Shown here one piece after another: positions 16,206 through 24,439 of a DNA stretch of 44,823 nucleotides. A model generated the notes under the pieces. That model did not search any database, was not told the origin of the DNA, and saw only the letters and a list, made by a program, of their open reading frames with translations. Location: the NCBI RefSeq assembly GCF_946479965.1, contig NZ_CAMLHX010000032.1, positions 1 to 44,823 on the forward strand, written 5' to 3'. The position numbers and the translations under genes were made by a program. Source of the DNA: an uncultured Mucilaginibacter sp. (GTDB lineage: Bacteria > Bacteroidota > Bacteroidia > Sphingobacteriales > Sphingobacteriaceae). Each line of letters opens with the position of its first letter. Within the stretch, counting starts at the first letter, position 1.

Positions 16206-17249
16206 TTAGCTTACAGCTTGCTTACGGTATTTGCTTAATTGCACAGCCGATTCAATAGCCAAAATCATCGCATCGGCGCTGGCAACGCCCTTTCCCGCAA
16301 TTTCAAACGCCGTTCCATGATCAACCGAGGTACGGATAATAGGTAGTCCCATAGTAATGTTTACGCCTTTAACACTCTTCATTTGTTGCTTCGCAGCATC
16401 CCACTGAAATCCTGTTAATTTAAAAGGGATATGTCCCTGGTCGTGGTACATAGCTACTACGCCGCCGTAAGCGCCGGTTGCGGCTTTGGCAAACAGCGTA
16501 TCGGGGGGCACCGGACCATCCACATCGTAACCTCTGCGGCGTGCCTCTTCAACTGCGGGTAATATCTCCAGTTCTTCTTCGGTACCAAATAAACCACTAT
16601 CGCCTGCGTGGGGGTTTAACCCCGCTACGCCTATTTTTAAATTCGTTTCTCCCAAGCTGATGAGGCCATTATGCAGCAGATCCACTACTTCTAATATGCG
16701 ATCCTTTTTTACCAGGTCGCAGGCCTGCCTTAACGATACATGGGTTGATACATGGATAACCTTTAAATTATCCTCAACCAGAAGCATGGCATATTTGTGC
16801 GTATCAGTAAGGTCGGCATATATCTCGGTGTGCCCGGCATAGTGGTGTCCGGCCTCGTTTATAGATTTTTTGTTGATAGGGCCCGTTACCGTCGCATCTA
16901 TATCGCCGGACAGTGCCAGTTCAATTACTTTTTTTACGGATTGAAAAGCCGCTTCGCCGGCTATGGCAGATATCTCACCGAAATTAAACTGGTCTGTCTC
17001 TATATTATGCAAGCCAAACACATCTATTATCCCATACTTAAACTGTGCTTCACCTACACTTTTAATAGTATTTATAGCTGCGTCTAAATTTAGCCGCTTA
17101 ATAATCGCCTCAAATACCACAGAGTCGCCAACCAATAAGGGTTTACAGCTATCGTATATACTTTTATTAAGTAATGCTTTTATAGCTATCTCGGGCCCAA
17201 TGCTGGCCGGGTCGCCCATTGTAATTCCTATAATTGGTTTGTGAGGCAT
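16206..17249 (-). CDS. pdxA2: PdxA2-type 4-phospho-D-threonate 3-dehydrogenase
   Basis: A 347-residue NAD-dependent dehydrogenase of the PdxA family: ITMGDPASIGPEI (9-21), GPINKKSINEAGHHYAGHTE (about 141-160), LNPHAGDSGLFG and HDQGHIPFK, which together supply the substrate and metal-binding His residues. By family alone it could be PdxA of vitamin B6 synthesis. The directly coupled DUF1537 kinase and the MFS gene favour PdxA2 in threonate catabolism; no pdxJ or other B6 gene is near. It is the first gene of the operon. Whether the genome also carries a separate pdxA would settle the call. Confidence 0.78.
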   Translation of the reverse strand: MPHKPIIGITMGDPASIGPEIAIKALLNKSIYDSCKPLLVGDSVVFEAIIKRLNLDAAINTIKSVGEAQFKYGIIDVFGLHNIETDQFNFGEISAIAGEAAFQSVKKVIELALSGDIDATVTGPINKKSINEAGHHYAGHTEIYADLTDTHKYAMLLVEDNLKVIHVSTHVSLRQACDLVKKDRILEVVDLLHNGLISLGETNLKIGVAGLNPHAGDSGLFGTEEELEILPAVEEARRRGYDVDGPVPPDTLFAKAATGAYGGVVAMYHDQGHIPFKLTGFQWDAAKQQMKSVKGVNITMGLPIIRTSVDHGTAFEIAGKGVASADAMILAIESAVQLSKYRKQAVS

Positions 17250-17682
17250 TAATTTTTATTGACTGGGAGTGCAATTTACTTTTTTGATGGATGGATTACA
17301 AGAGGTTATAACGGGATGAAAGCTAATATTTAAGATAGCTGCGATGTTACTGAAAAGCTTTTTATTCTATCTTTTTTCTGTTAAAATCGTAATGTTTCTT
17401 ACCAAAACTATAGGATAAATCACGTAGAATCGACACTATGTCAATACAATGTCACGGTGTTATTTTTGTGTAAATATGGCGTTACGGTAAAGTACAGGCA
17501 GTTTTTTGTCATTTATGCTGATTTGTTAGTGTGTTTGTTACACAATCGATTTTTTGTGATGTATTTTATACACTAAGGGTATTAAGGATATTGTAATCTA
17601 TACACCTACTTCGTTGAAAATATTAAAAAATCCTAACGTTTATCACGGTGTATTATTAAATTATTATAAAAATTCAAATTTA
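17250..17682. other. AT-rich gene-free stretch upstream of PepSY-like gene
   Basis: About 430 bases with stops in all frames and no RNA gene recognised. The word TCACGGTGT occurs twice (17451-17459 and 17644-17652), the second about 40 bases before the -33 box of the following promoter. The minus-strand promoter for the threonate operon must lie at its left end, but I see no clear TAnnTTTG there. Confidence 0.4.
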
Positions 17683-17714
17683 TTTGCCAAATCGTTAATG
17701 TTACTGTACTTTTG
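17683..17714 (+). promoter_or_regulatory. Bacteroidota-type promoter for the PepSY-like gene
   Basis: TTTG at 17683-17686 and TACTTTTG at 17707-17714, separated by 20 bases, fit the Bacteroidota sigma-ABfr consensus TTTG-N19/20-TAnnTTTG. The expected start of transcription is near 17718-17721. This is downstream of the ATG at 17717, so translation must start at the ATG at 17738, giving a very short leader. Confidence 0.75.
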
Positions 17715-17737
17715 TTATGGATTTAAAATTTAAGACT

Positions 17738-18205
17738 ATGAAAAAATTATTTATTACAGCAGCAATAGCTACAATGTTTAGTGTTACTGCGTTTGCGGAT
17801 GGTGGAAAGAAAGTTAAAGCAGAAGGTGAGAAAAATGTATCATATAGTGCACTTACCAAATTCTCTACCGAATTTGAAAATGCTTCAAATGTTGTTTGGA
17901 CAGTAACTCCAAATTGCCAGAAAGTTGATTTTGTTACGGAAAGTGGTAAATACACTGCATTTTATGATCTTGACGGCGAATATCTGGGCCGCACGCAGGA
18001 AATTTCTGTATTGCTTTTACCGGAAGCTAGCCGTAAGGAGCTTAAAGCTAAATATGCCGACTACACCGTTAGCCAAGTTATTCAGTACGAAAATACGAGT
18101 GCGGAACCATTGGTTTACTTTGTTGACCTTGTAAAAGCAAACAAGGAAGTTGTGTTAAAAGCAGTTCCAAATCAAAGCCTGGCTTTTTTCCAAGCTATTA
18201 AATAA
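17738..18205 (+). CDS. Secreted PepSY-like protein
   Basis: A 155-residue exported protein: signal peptide MKKLFITAAIATMFSVTAFA, then a domain resembling the PepSY-like/BLIP-like small secreted proteins common in Bacteroidota (SYSALTKFSTEFENASNVVWTV, repeated motif with YADYTVSQVIQYE). Function of the family is unknown. The mature part contains two roughly similar halves with xVxxxF/Y...YFVD and FDLDGEYLG-like strands. The start at 17738 is set by the promoter and by the signal peptide. It is a single-gene unit between its own promoter and terminator. Confidence 0.78.
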   Translation: MKKLFITAAIATMFSVTAFADGGKKVKAEGEKNVSYSALTKFSTEFENASNVVWTVTPNCQKVDFVTESGKYTAFYDLDGEYLGRTQEISVLLLPEASRKELKAKYADYTVSQVIQYENTSAEPLVYFVDLVKANKEVVLKAVPNQSLAFFQAIK

Positions 18206-18236
18206 GCCCATTACAGTTTACCTTTTTAGTTTTTGG

Positions 18237-18268
18237 ATCCACTTCGGTTAGCCGGAGTGGATTTTTTT
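18237..18268 (+). terminator. Rho-independent terminator after the PepSY-like gene
   Basis: Eleven-base stem ATCCACTTCGG (18237-18247) / CCGGAGTGGAT (18252-18262) with one T-G wobble and a TTAG loop, followed by seven T. Confidence 0.9.
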
Positions 18269-18280
18269 AGATATAAGGGA

Positions 18281-18322
18281 TAACTAAAAAGCCTTTCCGA
18301 ATACGGAAAGGCTTTTTAGTTA
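18281..18322 (-). terminator. Bidirectional terminator after the Gly-rich secreted protein gene
   Basis: A perfect 19-base stem, 18281-18299 with 18304-18322, loop AATA. The stem has an AACTAAAAAGCC arm, so there is a T-run on either strand. It lies 16 bases after the stop of the minus-strand gene at 18339 and probably works in both directions. Confidence 0.85.
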
Positions 18323-18338
18323 AAACATAACGGATCGA

Positions 18339-18713
18339 TTAGCGAGGACCGCCGCCACCTGGGCCACCTTGCATACGTGCAGCTTGTGCTTTTTCGTACG
18401 CTGTGAACTGCTCAGGAGTTAAAATGGTTTTTAATTTTGCAGTAACAGAAGCAGTGATAGGAGCCATTTTTTCTCTAATCGAGCTTCTGTCATCGCCGAG
18501 AGCTGTCATTAAGCTATCTCTGCTTTTTGTTTGAGCTTGGTAAACAACCAATAGTTTTGCAGCTTGCGCATCAGTGATGCCTGTAAGCGAAGTTTTTAAA
18601 CCCTCAACACTTTGTTCAGGGGTACGTCTGAAGCCACCACCCGGGCCACCTTGTGCGAAGCTAACAGCGCTAATGCCTAATACGAAAGCGCCTACTAATA
18701 ATACTTTTTTCAT
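18339..18713 (-). CDS. Small Gly-rich secreted protein
   Basis: A 124-residue protein with signal peptide MKKVLLVGAFVLGISAVSFA. The mature protein starts and ends with Gly/Pro-rich stretches (GGPGGGFRR and QGGPGGGGPR). Between them is a helical region with ITDAQAAKLL and ILTPEQFTAYEKAQ, which resembles the LTxxQ motif of periplasmic Spy/CpxP-like proteins. Such proteins act as periplasmic chaperones in enterobacteria; here that role is inference. Single-gene unit. Confidence 0.75.
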   Translation of the reverse strand: MKKVLLVGAFVLGISAVSFAQGGPGGGFRRTPEQSVEGLKTSLTGITDAQAAKLLVVYQAQTKSRDSLMTALGDDRSSIREKMAPITASVTAKLKTILTPEQFTAYEKAQAARMQGGPGGGGPR

Positions 18714-18847
18714 TTCTTACGGTTTTTATTGTTTTAGTATAAGATAAAGGTATACGCTAAAGGTTTAAATTTTATTATGTAACTTAAATGTTGCCATAAG
18801 TAAAAACTACAATTTTGCACGCAAATATCTCATTCAAAAAAAGCCGT

Positions 18848-19624
18848 TTAATTATTATTTTGCTGCAGCTTACTTATAGATCGTTGCATCTGCGCCATCA
18901 TATTGGTAAGGCTTTCCATAGTAGGCTCGGGCATGGGCTCTGGCAATTGCATAGATATATAGGCTTTGGCTTTCCATAATTCAAGCACATCTTCGCCATT
19001 TACTTCGTAAGATTCGTAAACCGGGTTGTCTGATACCAGCTTCAGCTTTTTATTATCCTTAAACTTATTGCCTATCCTTTTATAAACCACACCTTCGGTT
19101 TTTGATACCACCACGTACGTTTGGCCGGGTTTAACATCGGCCCAGTTCTCAACATACTCACCTATAATAGTAGTGCCCGATGTTAGTGGCAGCATTGAGT
19201 CGCCATTTATCTCAAAAGCACGGTAAGTACCTTGCTTAAACATGGGCAAATAAAACTTGGGCAGCTTTGCCACATATTCCGGATCAGCGTACCCATTAAG
19301 GTAACCGGCGGAAGCTTTTACCGGCACCATTTCTATATTTTCGTTATCCTCTTTATCAACTGATATGCTGAGAATGCGTAAATTATCAGGATTGCCTTTG
19401 GGTTTTGGCGCCCATTTTTCGTTTATTTCTTCGTTAATAAAGTCGTCAAGACTAATATCAAAATATAATGCTATTTTTTTTAGTAAATCATATTTGGGTT
19501 CTGCGCGTTCTTCTTCATATGCGCCCACTAATGACCTTTTTATACCTATCTCATCTGCAAACTGTTGCTGCGTAAGACCTTTTTTCTTTCGGAGGAATTT
19601 AATATTTAAAGAAATATTTGCCAT
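18848..19624 (-). CDS. XRE-family regulator with LexA-like S24 peptidase domain
   Basis: A 258-residue repressor. The N-terminal HTH (about 5-62) has KKGLTQQQFADEIGIKRSLVGAYE. The S24 domain (about 98-220) has a candidate self-cleavage Ala106-Gly107 (ASAGYLNG), the nucleophile Ser143 in NGDSMLP and the general base Lys182 in VVYKRI; the 39-residue spacing matches LexA/CI. This suggests a RecA-triggered, self-cleaving repressor. A Met/Gln-rich coiled tail (225-258) is extra. The start at ATG 19624 (MANISL) is chosen because the 45 upstream codons have no homology and cover the divergent promoter region. It is divergent from the GIY-YIG-like gene. Confidence 0.88.
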   Translation of the reverse strand: MANISLNIKFLRKKKGLTQQQFADEIGIKRSLVGAYEEERAEPKYDLLKKIALYFDISLDDFINEEINEKWAPKPKGNPDNLRILSISVDKEDNENIEMVPVKASAGYLNGYADPEYVAKLPKFYLPMFKQGTYRAFEINGDSMLPLTSGTTIIGEYVENWADVKPGQTYVVVSKTEGVVYKRIGNKFKDNKKLKLVSDNPVYESYEVNGEDVLELWKAKAYISMQLPEPMPEPTMESLTNMMAQMQRSISKLQQNNN

Positions 19625-19647
19625 AAAATTTGGAATTGCTAAATTAA

Positions 19648-19679
19648 TTAGTAATTTTATGCTCATAAAGTTAGTAATT
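19648..19679. promoter_or_regulatory. Candidate operator between S24 repressor and GIY-YIG gene
   Basis: TTAGTAATT occurs as a direct repeat at 19648-19656 and 19671-19679, 23 bases apart start to start, about two helical turns. It sits in the 84-base divergent intergenic region, where a repressor controlling both genes would bind. Confidence 0.4.
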
Positions 19680-19708
19680 ATTTTTTCATCAGCAAATTTT
19701 ATTATCAA

Positions 19709-20065
19709 ATGAAGCGCTTTATTTACATTATCACCGACAGAAACCGCAATAACCTGCATGTAGGCCTATGTTCAGACCTGTTAAAAACCATCAAGTTTTA
19801 TAATGATATGCCTACTTTGTTCTTTGATAATTCAAAGCAGCTAAACCGTTTGGTTTATTTTGAGGAGATAAATAACGAAGACATGGCGATGGAGCGCTTT
19901 AAAACTGTAAGCACTTACACCCGTGCCCAAAAGGAAAGAATGATACGGCCCGTTAATCCTGATTGGATAGACCTTACCGCTGCATTGAATTTTGAAAGTG
20001 GTGTTAGAAGGCCGCAACAAGTACGGCCCTCAATTAATATGAACAGAGTGGCGCTTACTGCTTAA
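19709..20065 (+). CDS. Degenerate GIY-YIG-like protein
   Basis: A 118-residue protein whose N-terminus follows the GIY-YIG/UvrC fold: FIYIITDRNRNNLHVGLCSDL (4-24), then KQLNRLVYFEEINNEDMAMERFK with the conserved Glu positions. The GIY motif reads YII and the YIG motif reads HVG, so the catalytic Tyr pair is altered and nuclease activity is doubtful. The C-terminal third is unrelated. It is divergent from a LexA-like repressor, which suggests DNA-damage control, and its last 11 bases overlap the convergent msrB gene. Confidence 0.65.
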   Translation: MKRFIYIITDRNRNNLHVGLCSDLLKTIKFYNDMPTLFFDNSKQLNRLVYFEEINNEDMAMERFKTVSTYTRAQKERMIRPVNPDWIDLTAALNFESGVRRPQQVRPSINMNRVALTA

Positions 20066-20531
20066 TAAATTTAAGCGCGCCCGAATTCATGCAATATCTT
20101 TTGCCACCGCGAGAAGGAGGACCATCATCAAATACATGGCCTAAATGCAAGCCTGTGCTGCGCTCAATAACTTCTGAGCGTTCCATGCCGTAGCTATTAT
20201 CTACAACTATCTCTATTTTTTTGGGATCAACCGGCTTAACAAAGCTCGGCCATCCTGTTCCGCTATCAAATTTATCTTCCGACGAAAAAAGCACTTCGCC
20301 GGTTGCGGCGCTAACATAAACGCCTTTTTGATGATTATCATGATATGCATTTTGAAACGGTGACTCAGTACCTTTTTCAACCATAATATGGTATTGGTTA
20401 GCCGTAAGCAACTTTTTCCACTCGGCAGAAGTTTTGGCCGCTGTTCTTTTTACCTGCTGACCATTACTATCCTGGCAGCCAACGGCAACTATGCTAAACA
20501 ATATTGCAAGTGCGCCTATTATCTTTCTCAT
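20055..20531 (-). CDS. msrB: Peptide-methionine (R)-S-oxide reductase, lipoprotein form
   Basis: A 158-residue MsrB that repairs oxidised methionine. The core is clear: EDKFDSGTGWPSF (85-97), GLHLGHVFDDGP (127-138) and the catalytic Cys147 in RYCMNSG. The two CxxC pairs that bind zinc in many MsrB proteins are missing (VSAATG and ERSTG stand in their places), so this is a zinc-free form. A lipoprotein signal (ILFSIVAVGC, Cys19) puts it in the periplasm or at the outer membrane. ATG at 20531 gives the best signal peptide; ATG at 20543 adds four residues. Confidence 0.93.
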   Translation of the reverse strand: MRKIIGALAILFSIVAVGCQDSNGQQVKRTAAKTSAEWKKLLTANQYHIMVEKGTESPFQNAYHDNHQKGVYVSAATGEVLFSSEDKFDSGTGWPSFVKPVDPKKIEIVVDNSYGMERSEVIERSTGLHLGHVFDDGPPSRGGKRYCMNSGALKFIKQ

Positions 20532-20599
20532 ATTTATATTCATTGTTTTTACCAAAATTACGCAAAACCCGCGTTATTGGTTTGTCATTAGAAAGTAGA

Positions 20600-21178
20600 T
20601 TAAATTGATTTGAATTTTGGTATTAACGGCGATGAGACCAAATGTATAAAACCATTGTGTTGTTTCAGATCACTTTTTTGCAGGATACTTTTACCGCCCA
20701 TTTCATCAATTAAAACAATATTATTATCTCCATCAAACTGCGCCTTGAGCGGGGCACCGGCAATTGTTCTAAAAACGGCAGTGCCCTTTTGCTTGCTTAT
20801 CTCTTTAGCAATGTTTTTAGCAGAAATTTTACCAGGCAAAGCATGATAAGTTATTAAGGCGATAAGATCGTACTTATTTTTGGGCATTAACAACGCGTCA
20901 AGTTTGCCCGGCGGCAATTTATCAAAGGTACTGTCAACCGGTAAAAAAACGGTCAGCGGCCCAGGGTCATTAAACGTTTGTATCAAACCGCATATATTAA
21001 GGGAGCGGGAAAATACTTTTGCCTGTTTAAATGTCCGGATATTGACTTCAATTGAATTTCCAGGATTCATTAATTCATCCTGTTTGTTTTTAGGTGATCC
21101 GGCGTTTTTAACCGGCTCTTGTGCTGTTACTGTAGTAATAACAGCACAAAAAACGATGCTTAACAGTATTATTTTCAT
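20600..21178 (-). CDS. Secreted fasciclin (FAS1) domain protein
   Basis: A 192-residue protein with a signal peptide (about 1-19, cut after TTVTA) and one FAS1 domain (about 48-188). The domain shows both conserved boxes: H1 TVFLPVDSTFDKLPPGKLDAL and, further on, LITYHALPGKIS, followed by the H2-like FIHLVSSPLIP. FAS1 domains act in adhesion; a specific partner is not evident. Single gene downstream of msrB but 68 bases upstream in transcription order. Confidence 0.88.
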   Translation of the reverse strand: MKIILLSIVFCAVITTVTAQEPVKNAGSPKNKQDELMNPGNSIEVNIRTFKQAKVFSRSLNICGLIQTFNDPGPLTVFLPVDSTFDKLPPGKLDALLMPKNKYDLIALITYHALPGKISAKNIAKEISKQKGTAVFRTIAGAPLKAQFDGDNNIVLIDEMGGKSILQKSDLKQHNGFIHLVSSPLIPKFKSI

Positions 21179-21229
21179 AATGCTGTTATAAATGCCAATA
21201 CCGTGCCTTTAGGTTTTAAATATTACAAA

Positions 21230-24200
21230 TTACCATCCCGGTGTGAAGCCCAAACCAAAAACAGGTTTCTTTACGTCATTACGGTTTAGTGGAAGGGCAA
21301 AGTAAGGCTCCAATACAAAATAGCCAAACAGATTAACACGTAAAGATATACCTGTACTTAAAGCAGGCACGCGCTGGTTGGCATTGTATACAGGCAACCC
21401 ATTTGCATCGGTACCAATCCTATCAGGTGCGAGCCCCATTTTTATTTGGTTTCCGGCGTTCCAAGCTAAACCGGCATCAAAAAACACATTTAGCTCAGAG
21501 AAAAGGAACTTTGATTTTATTGCAGATAGTTTTTCGGGGCCTGTAAACGGTAGTCTCACCTCAAAGCTGCCCACCGCTATACGCGATCCGGATAGCTGAT
21601 CAATGGTGAAGCCGTTGCTTGGTTTTCCGTTGCTGTTGTAGAAAGTTTGAGATTCATAACCTCGCATCAGGAAAGGATAACCTAAAAACAAGGGGTAAAG
21701 CGCATTGTTTTTTCCCAACCGGCCGTAGCCATACAGGCGCATGGCAAAAGTTACGGGTGCTACGCGGGTATATTTACGAAGATCGATAGTTGGTGAAAAG
21801 AATTTATAGCTACCAAAGTTGTACTCGGCTTCTATGCGGTATCTAAAACCACTTAATGGTGAAGCCACGCCAAAAAAGGAATTGTCGCCAACCAAAGCCG
21901 TGCTTACCTGGAATATACTGGCAGACTGTAAATTAACTCCACTATTGTACGGATCAGAATTATAGTCGGTTAAACTTACATTGTGTTTGTCATACCCCAC
22001 GTAATTGCCGGTGGCTTTGTCGTAGTATGTACTGTAGCGATCAACCTTATAATAATATTGTGTTGCGCCGGTACCAAATTCAATGCGATGCACCTTTGAT
22101 AAAGGGTAGGAGGTAAATGCCGACAGCTGATCCTGGAAGATACGCACTATATCATAACGTTCTTCAACTGCTGGCTTGGCATTGAAACTTGTTGGTACAA
22201 CGTTATAGGTTGCAAACTTTAAAGGAATATGTGATATGCCGCCGCCCCAGTTCCAGCGGCTTTCCTGGTTAACGTACATAAATTGCCCGCCGATATCATA
22301 CAATTCGCCGTTAACAGCTAGCCCCGCATATATTTGATTACGACCCAATATATCGCTAAATACCCCCTGCACGCCACTGGCAAGGCCGGTACTGCCAAAC
22401 GAATTTACCGCTACGCCAACGCCGCTGCTTGCTAAATAATCTAACTTAAATTTTGACCGGTACTTAATTGTTTTAACCGAATCAGCAGGTATTCTGGGAT
22501 AGGCGAGGTAGTTGTTAAGGTTTGTATTGATAAGATCAACACCAACGGAACGCGGCGGAGGAAGTGTGCCGGCTGCAAAATTAGTTTGGGCAGGATCGGC
22601 GTTAACCGCTGTAAAATCAGATTCCTTAGCGCTGAACAGGGTATATTTTTGTGCTCGATAATAGGAGTAGGCTATATCACCACTGGCTGATACGCTCAAG
22701 GCCGGCGAAAACTCAGTTATTCCGCTAATACCCGTGAACATATTGGTCATTTGCTTTAACTGCCCACCGGCAACATCGTAAAGATAAAGATTGCGGAAAC
22801 CATCGCGGTTGGATAGAAAGTAAATGCCCTTACCGTCTGACGAATATTGAGGGTTTAAGTTATTCGCGCCGTTAAACACGTTCAAGTTGGTTACATGGCC
22901 GGTAGCCATATCATAAATAGCCAGGTTAAATGTTATAGCTTGCGATAGGGTTTTATCATAAGTGGCCCTATCTGTAGCAAATACTACTTTTTTACCATCT
23001 CTTGAAAAGCTTGGCTGATAATCAGAATATTTATCGTTGGTTAACTGAGTAACTTTTTTTGTATCAAAGTTGTAAACATACAAGTCGCTTTGCCCTTCGG
23101 ACATGCCCTGGAATACGATCTGATTCCCGGTGGGCGACCATGACAAGTTACCAAACTGCTCGGCCTTCCCCATCGAAACATTATATAACACCTTGCCGCT
23201 TGGTACCTCGACAACCAGCATGCGGTTGCGGCCCTTGCTGAATATACTGAAAGCGAACTTTTTACCATCGGGAGACCAGGTTCCAGCTGATTCCAAAAAG
23301 TTAAACTCGTCAACGTGCGTGTTTGTGACACGGCTGGTCAGCTTTTTAATTATGCGCCCCGTTCGGTTATCGGCCAGAAAGAGATCTATAGCAAATAGGC
23401 TTTTTTCTGACAAGAAGGCCATGTATTTACCATCCGGGCTGATAGAAGGGGCTAGATTCATCTTGCCCGAATTTTTCTCATCAATAACAATATTGCCTAT
23501 TGGTTTCTGTACAGTATCAGTTAAAAACGGCTTGTAAGTGGCTTCAATTGATTTTTTCCAGAGCGCTGATAAGGTTTTATCGTCATAACCAAACGTGCGC
23601 CTAATGGCATAAGGTAGCCCGTAACGCGCCGTGTTTTTGAAAAAAGGTACAATAACAGTATCGCCATAAGTTGAGCCTATAAACGACCAGAATGCCTCGC
23701 CATAACGGTAGGGGAAGTATTTACTGCTTTCAGTTAGATCTCGTATGGTGGGGATATCGTTATTAAGATACGCATCGCGCATCCACATGGCCGTATAAGT
23801 ATCTTTTTTACCAAGGGAGAGATATTCTGCCATACCCTCTATCATCCATAACGGCACATTATCTAAGTTTTCAAATTCGTCACCCTTTCCTAAGAGTACG
23901 TGATATTGAAAAGCGTGTACCAATTCGTGGCCCAATACGTGTCGGGTTACATGGTTATTCTCCATAACGGGCATTACCACACGATTCTTTAAACCTTCGG
24001 TAACACCGCCTGTTCCAACCTCAATATCGCCGTCAATGGCGGTAGTTTGTTGAAAGTCGGGGTGATTGGCATATAAGATAATGGGGTTGGCTACTTTAAA
24101 AGTGTCCCTAAAAACCTGTTGGTGCAGGGTATACCAAAGCTCGCTTTCCTGTGCTATGCGTTTTACCAGGCTATCATTTTTCAGATAGTAGTATATTTCA

Positions 24201-24385
24201 AAATGGGGTGTTTTGTAAACCTGAAATTTGAGTTTTTTATAACGGACCTTATTTTGACCAAAATATTGAGCATTTGCATCAAACCCGGCCAACAAAACAA
24301 AGGCAATACTGATCAATATAACAGAGAGTTTTGCCGTTTTAGCAATAAGGAAGCAGGGTTTAACCATGGGTTTAATATTATGCAA
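21230..24385 (-). CDS. Surface metalloprotease-like protein with TolB-type beta-propeller and C-terminal barrel
   Basis: A 1051-residue exported protein in three parts. Residues 1-39 are a signal peptide. Residues 45-290 form a gluzincin-like peptidase: GHELVHAF carries HExxH (His152, Glu153, His156) and WMIEGMAEYLS supplies Glu182 as the third zinc ligand. Residues about 295-600 hold WD40-like/TolB repeats (SISPDGKYMAFLSE, GTWSPDGKKFAFS, SFSRDGKKVVFAT, YSSDGKGIYFLSN). The remainder (about 650-1051) is a beta-barrel like the C-terminal half of Omp85-type surface proteins. It lies 54 bases after the PBP1A gene. The substrate is unknown; cell-surface location is inferred from the barrel. Confidence 0.85.
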   Translation of the reverse strand: MHNIKPMVKPCFLIAKTAKLSVILISIAFVLLAGFDANAQYFGQNKVRYKKLKFQVYKTPHFEIYYYLKNDSLVKRIAQESELWYTLHQQVFRDTFKVANPIILYANHPDFQQTTAIDGDIEVGTGGVTEGLKNRVVMPVMENNHVTRHVLGHELVHAFQYHVLLGKGDEFENLDNVPLWMIEGMAEYLSLGKKDTYTAMWMRDAYLNNDIPTIRDLTESSKYFPYRYGEAFWSFIGSTYGDTVIVPFFKNTARYGLPYAIRRTFGYDDKTLSALWKKSIEATYKPFLTDTVQKPIGNIVIDEKNSGKMNLAPSISPDGKYMAFLSEKSLFAIDLFLADNRTGRIIKKLTSRVTNTHVDEFNFLESAGTWSPDGKKFAFSIFSKGRNRMLVVEVPSGKVLYNVSMGKAEQFGNLSWSPTGNQIVFQGMSEGQSDLYVYNFDTKKVTQLTNDKYSDYQPSFSRDGKKVVFATDRATYDKTLSQAITFNLAIYDMATGHVTNLNVFNGANNLNPQYSSDGKGIYFLSNRDGFRNLYLYDVAGGQLKQMTNMFTGISGITEFSPALSVSASGDIAYSYYRAQKYTLFSAKESDFTAVNADPAQTNFAAGTLPPPRSVGVDLINTNLNNYLAYPRIPADSVKTIKYRSKFKLDYLASSGVGVAVNSFGSTGLASGVQGVFSDILGRNQIYAGLAVNGELYDIGGQFMYVNQESRWNWGGGISHIPLKFATYNVVPTSFNAKPAVEERYDIVRIFQDQLSAFTSYPLSKVHRIEFGTGATQYYYKVDRYSTYYDKATGNYVGYDKHNVSLTDYNSDPYNSGVNLQSASIFQVSTALVGDNSFFGVASPLSGFRYRIEAEYNFGSYKFFSPTIDLRKYTRVAPVTFAMRLYGYGRLGKNNALYPLFLGYPFLMRGYESQTFYNSNGKPSNGFTIDQLSGSRIAVGSFEVRLPFTGPEKLSAIKSKFLFSELNVFFDAGLAWNAGNQIKMGLAPDRIGTDANGLPVYNANQRVPALSTGISLRVNLFGYFVLEPYFALPLNRNDVKKPVFGLGFTPGW

Positions 24386-24439
24386 GCGCTAATTTAAAAA
24401 AATGCCCTGTTAAATGGTGTTAAATTTTGTTAAGGAGAC

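Noticed and set aside
16206..17249. PdxA as vitamin B6 synthesis
   Set aside because: The coupled DUF1537 kinase and transporter favour PdxA2 in threonate catabolism, though family membership alone does not exclude B6.
18848..20065. Prophage remnant from the S24 repressor and GIY-YIG pair
   Set aside because: No integrase, structural or lysis genes are nearby, and flanking genes are ordinary chromosomal ones.
23130..23537. 135-codon plus-strand open frame opposite the protease-propeller gene
   Set aside because: Antisense to the conserved WD40-like repeats; no independent evidence.
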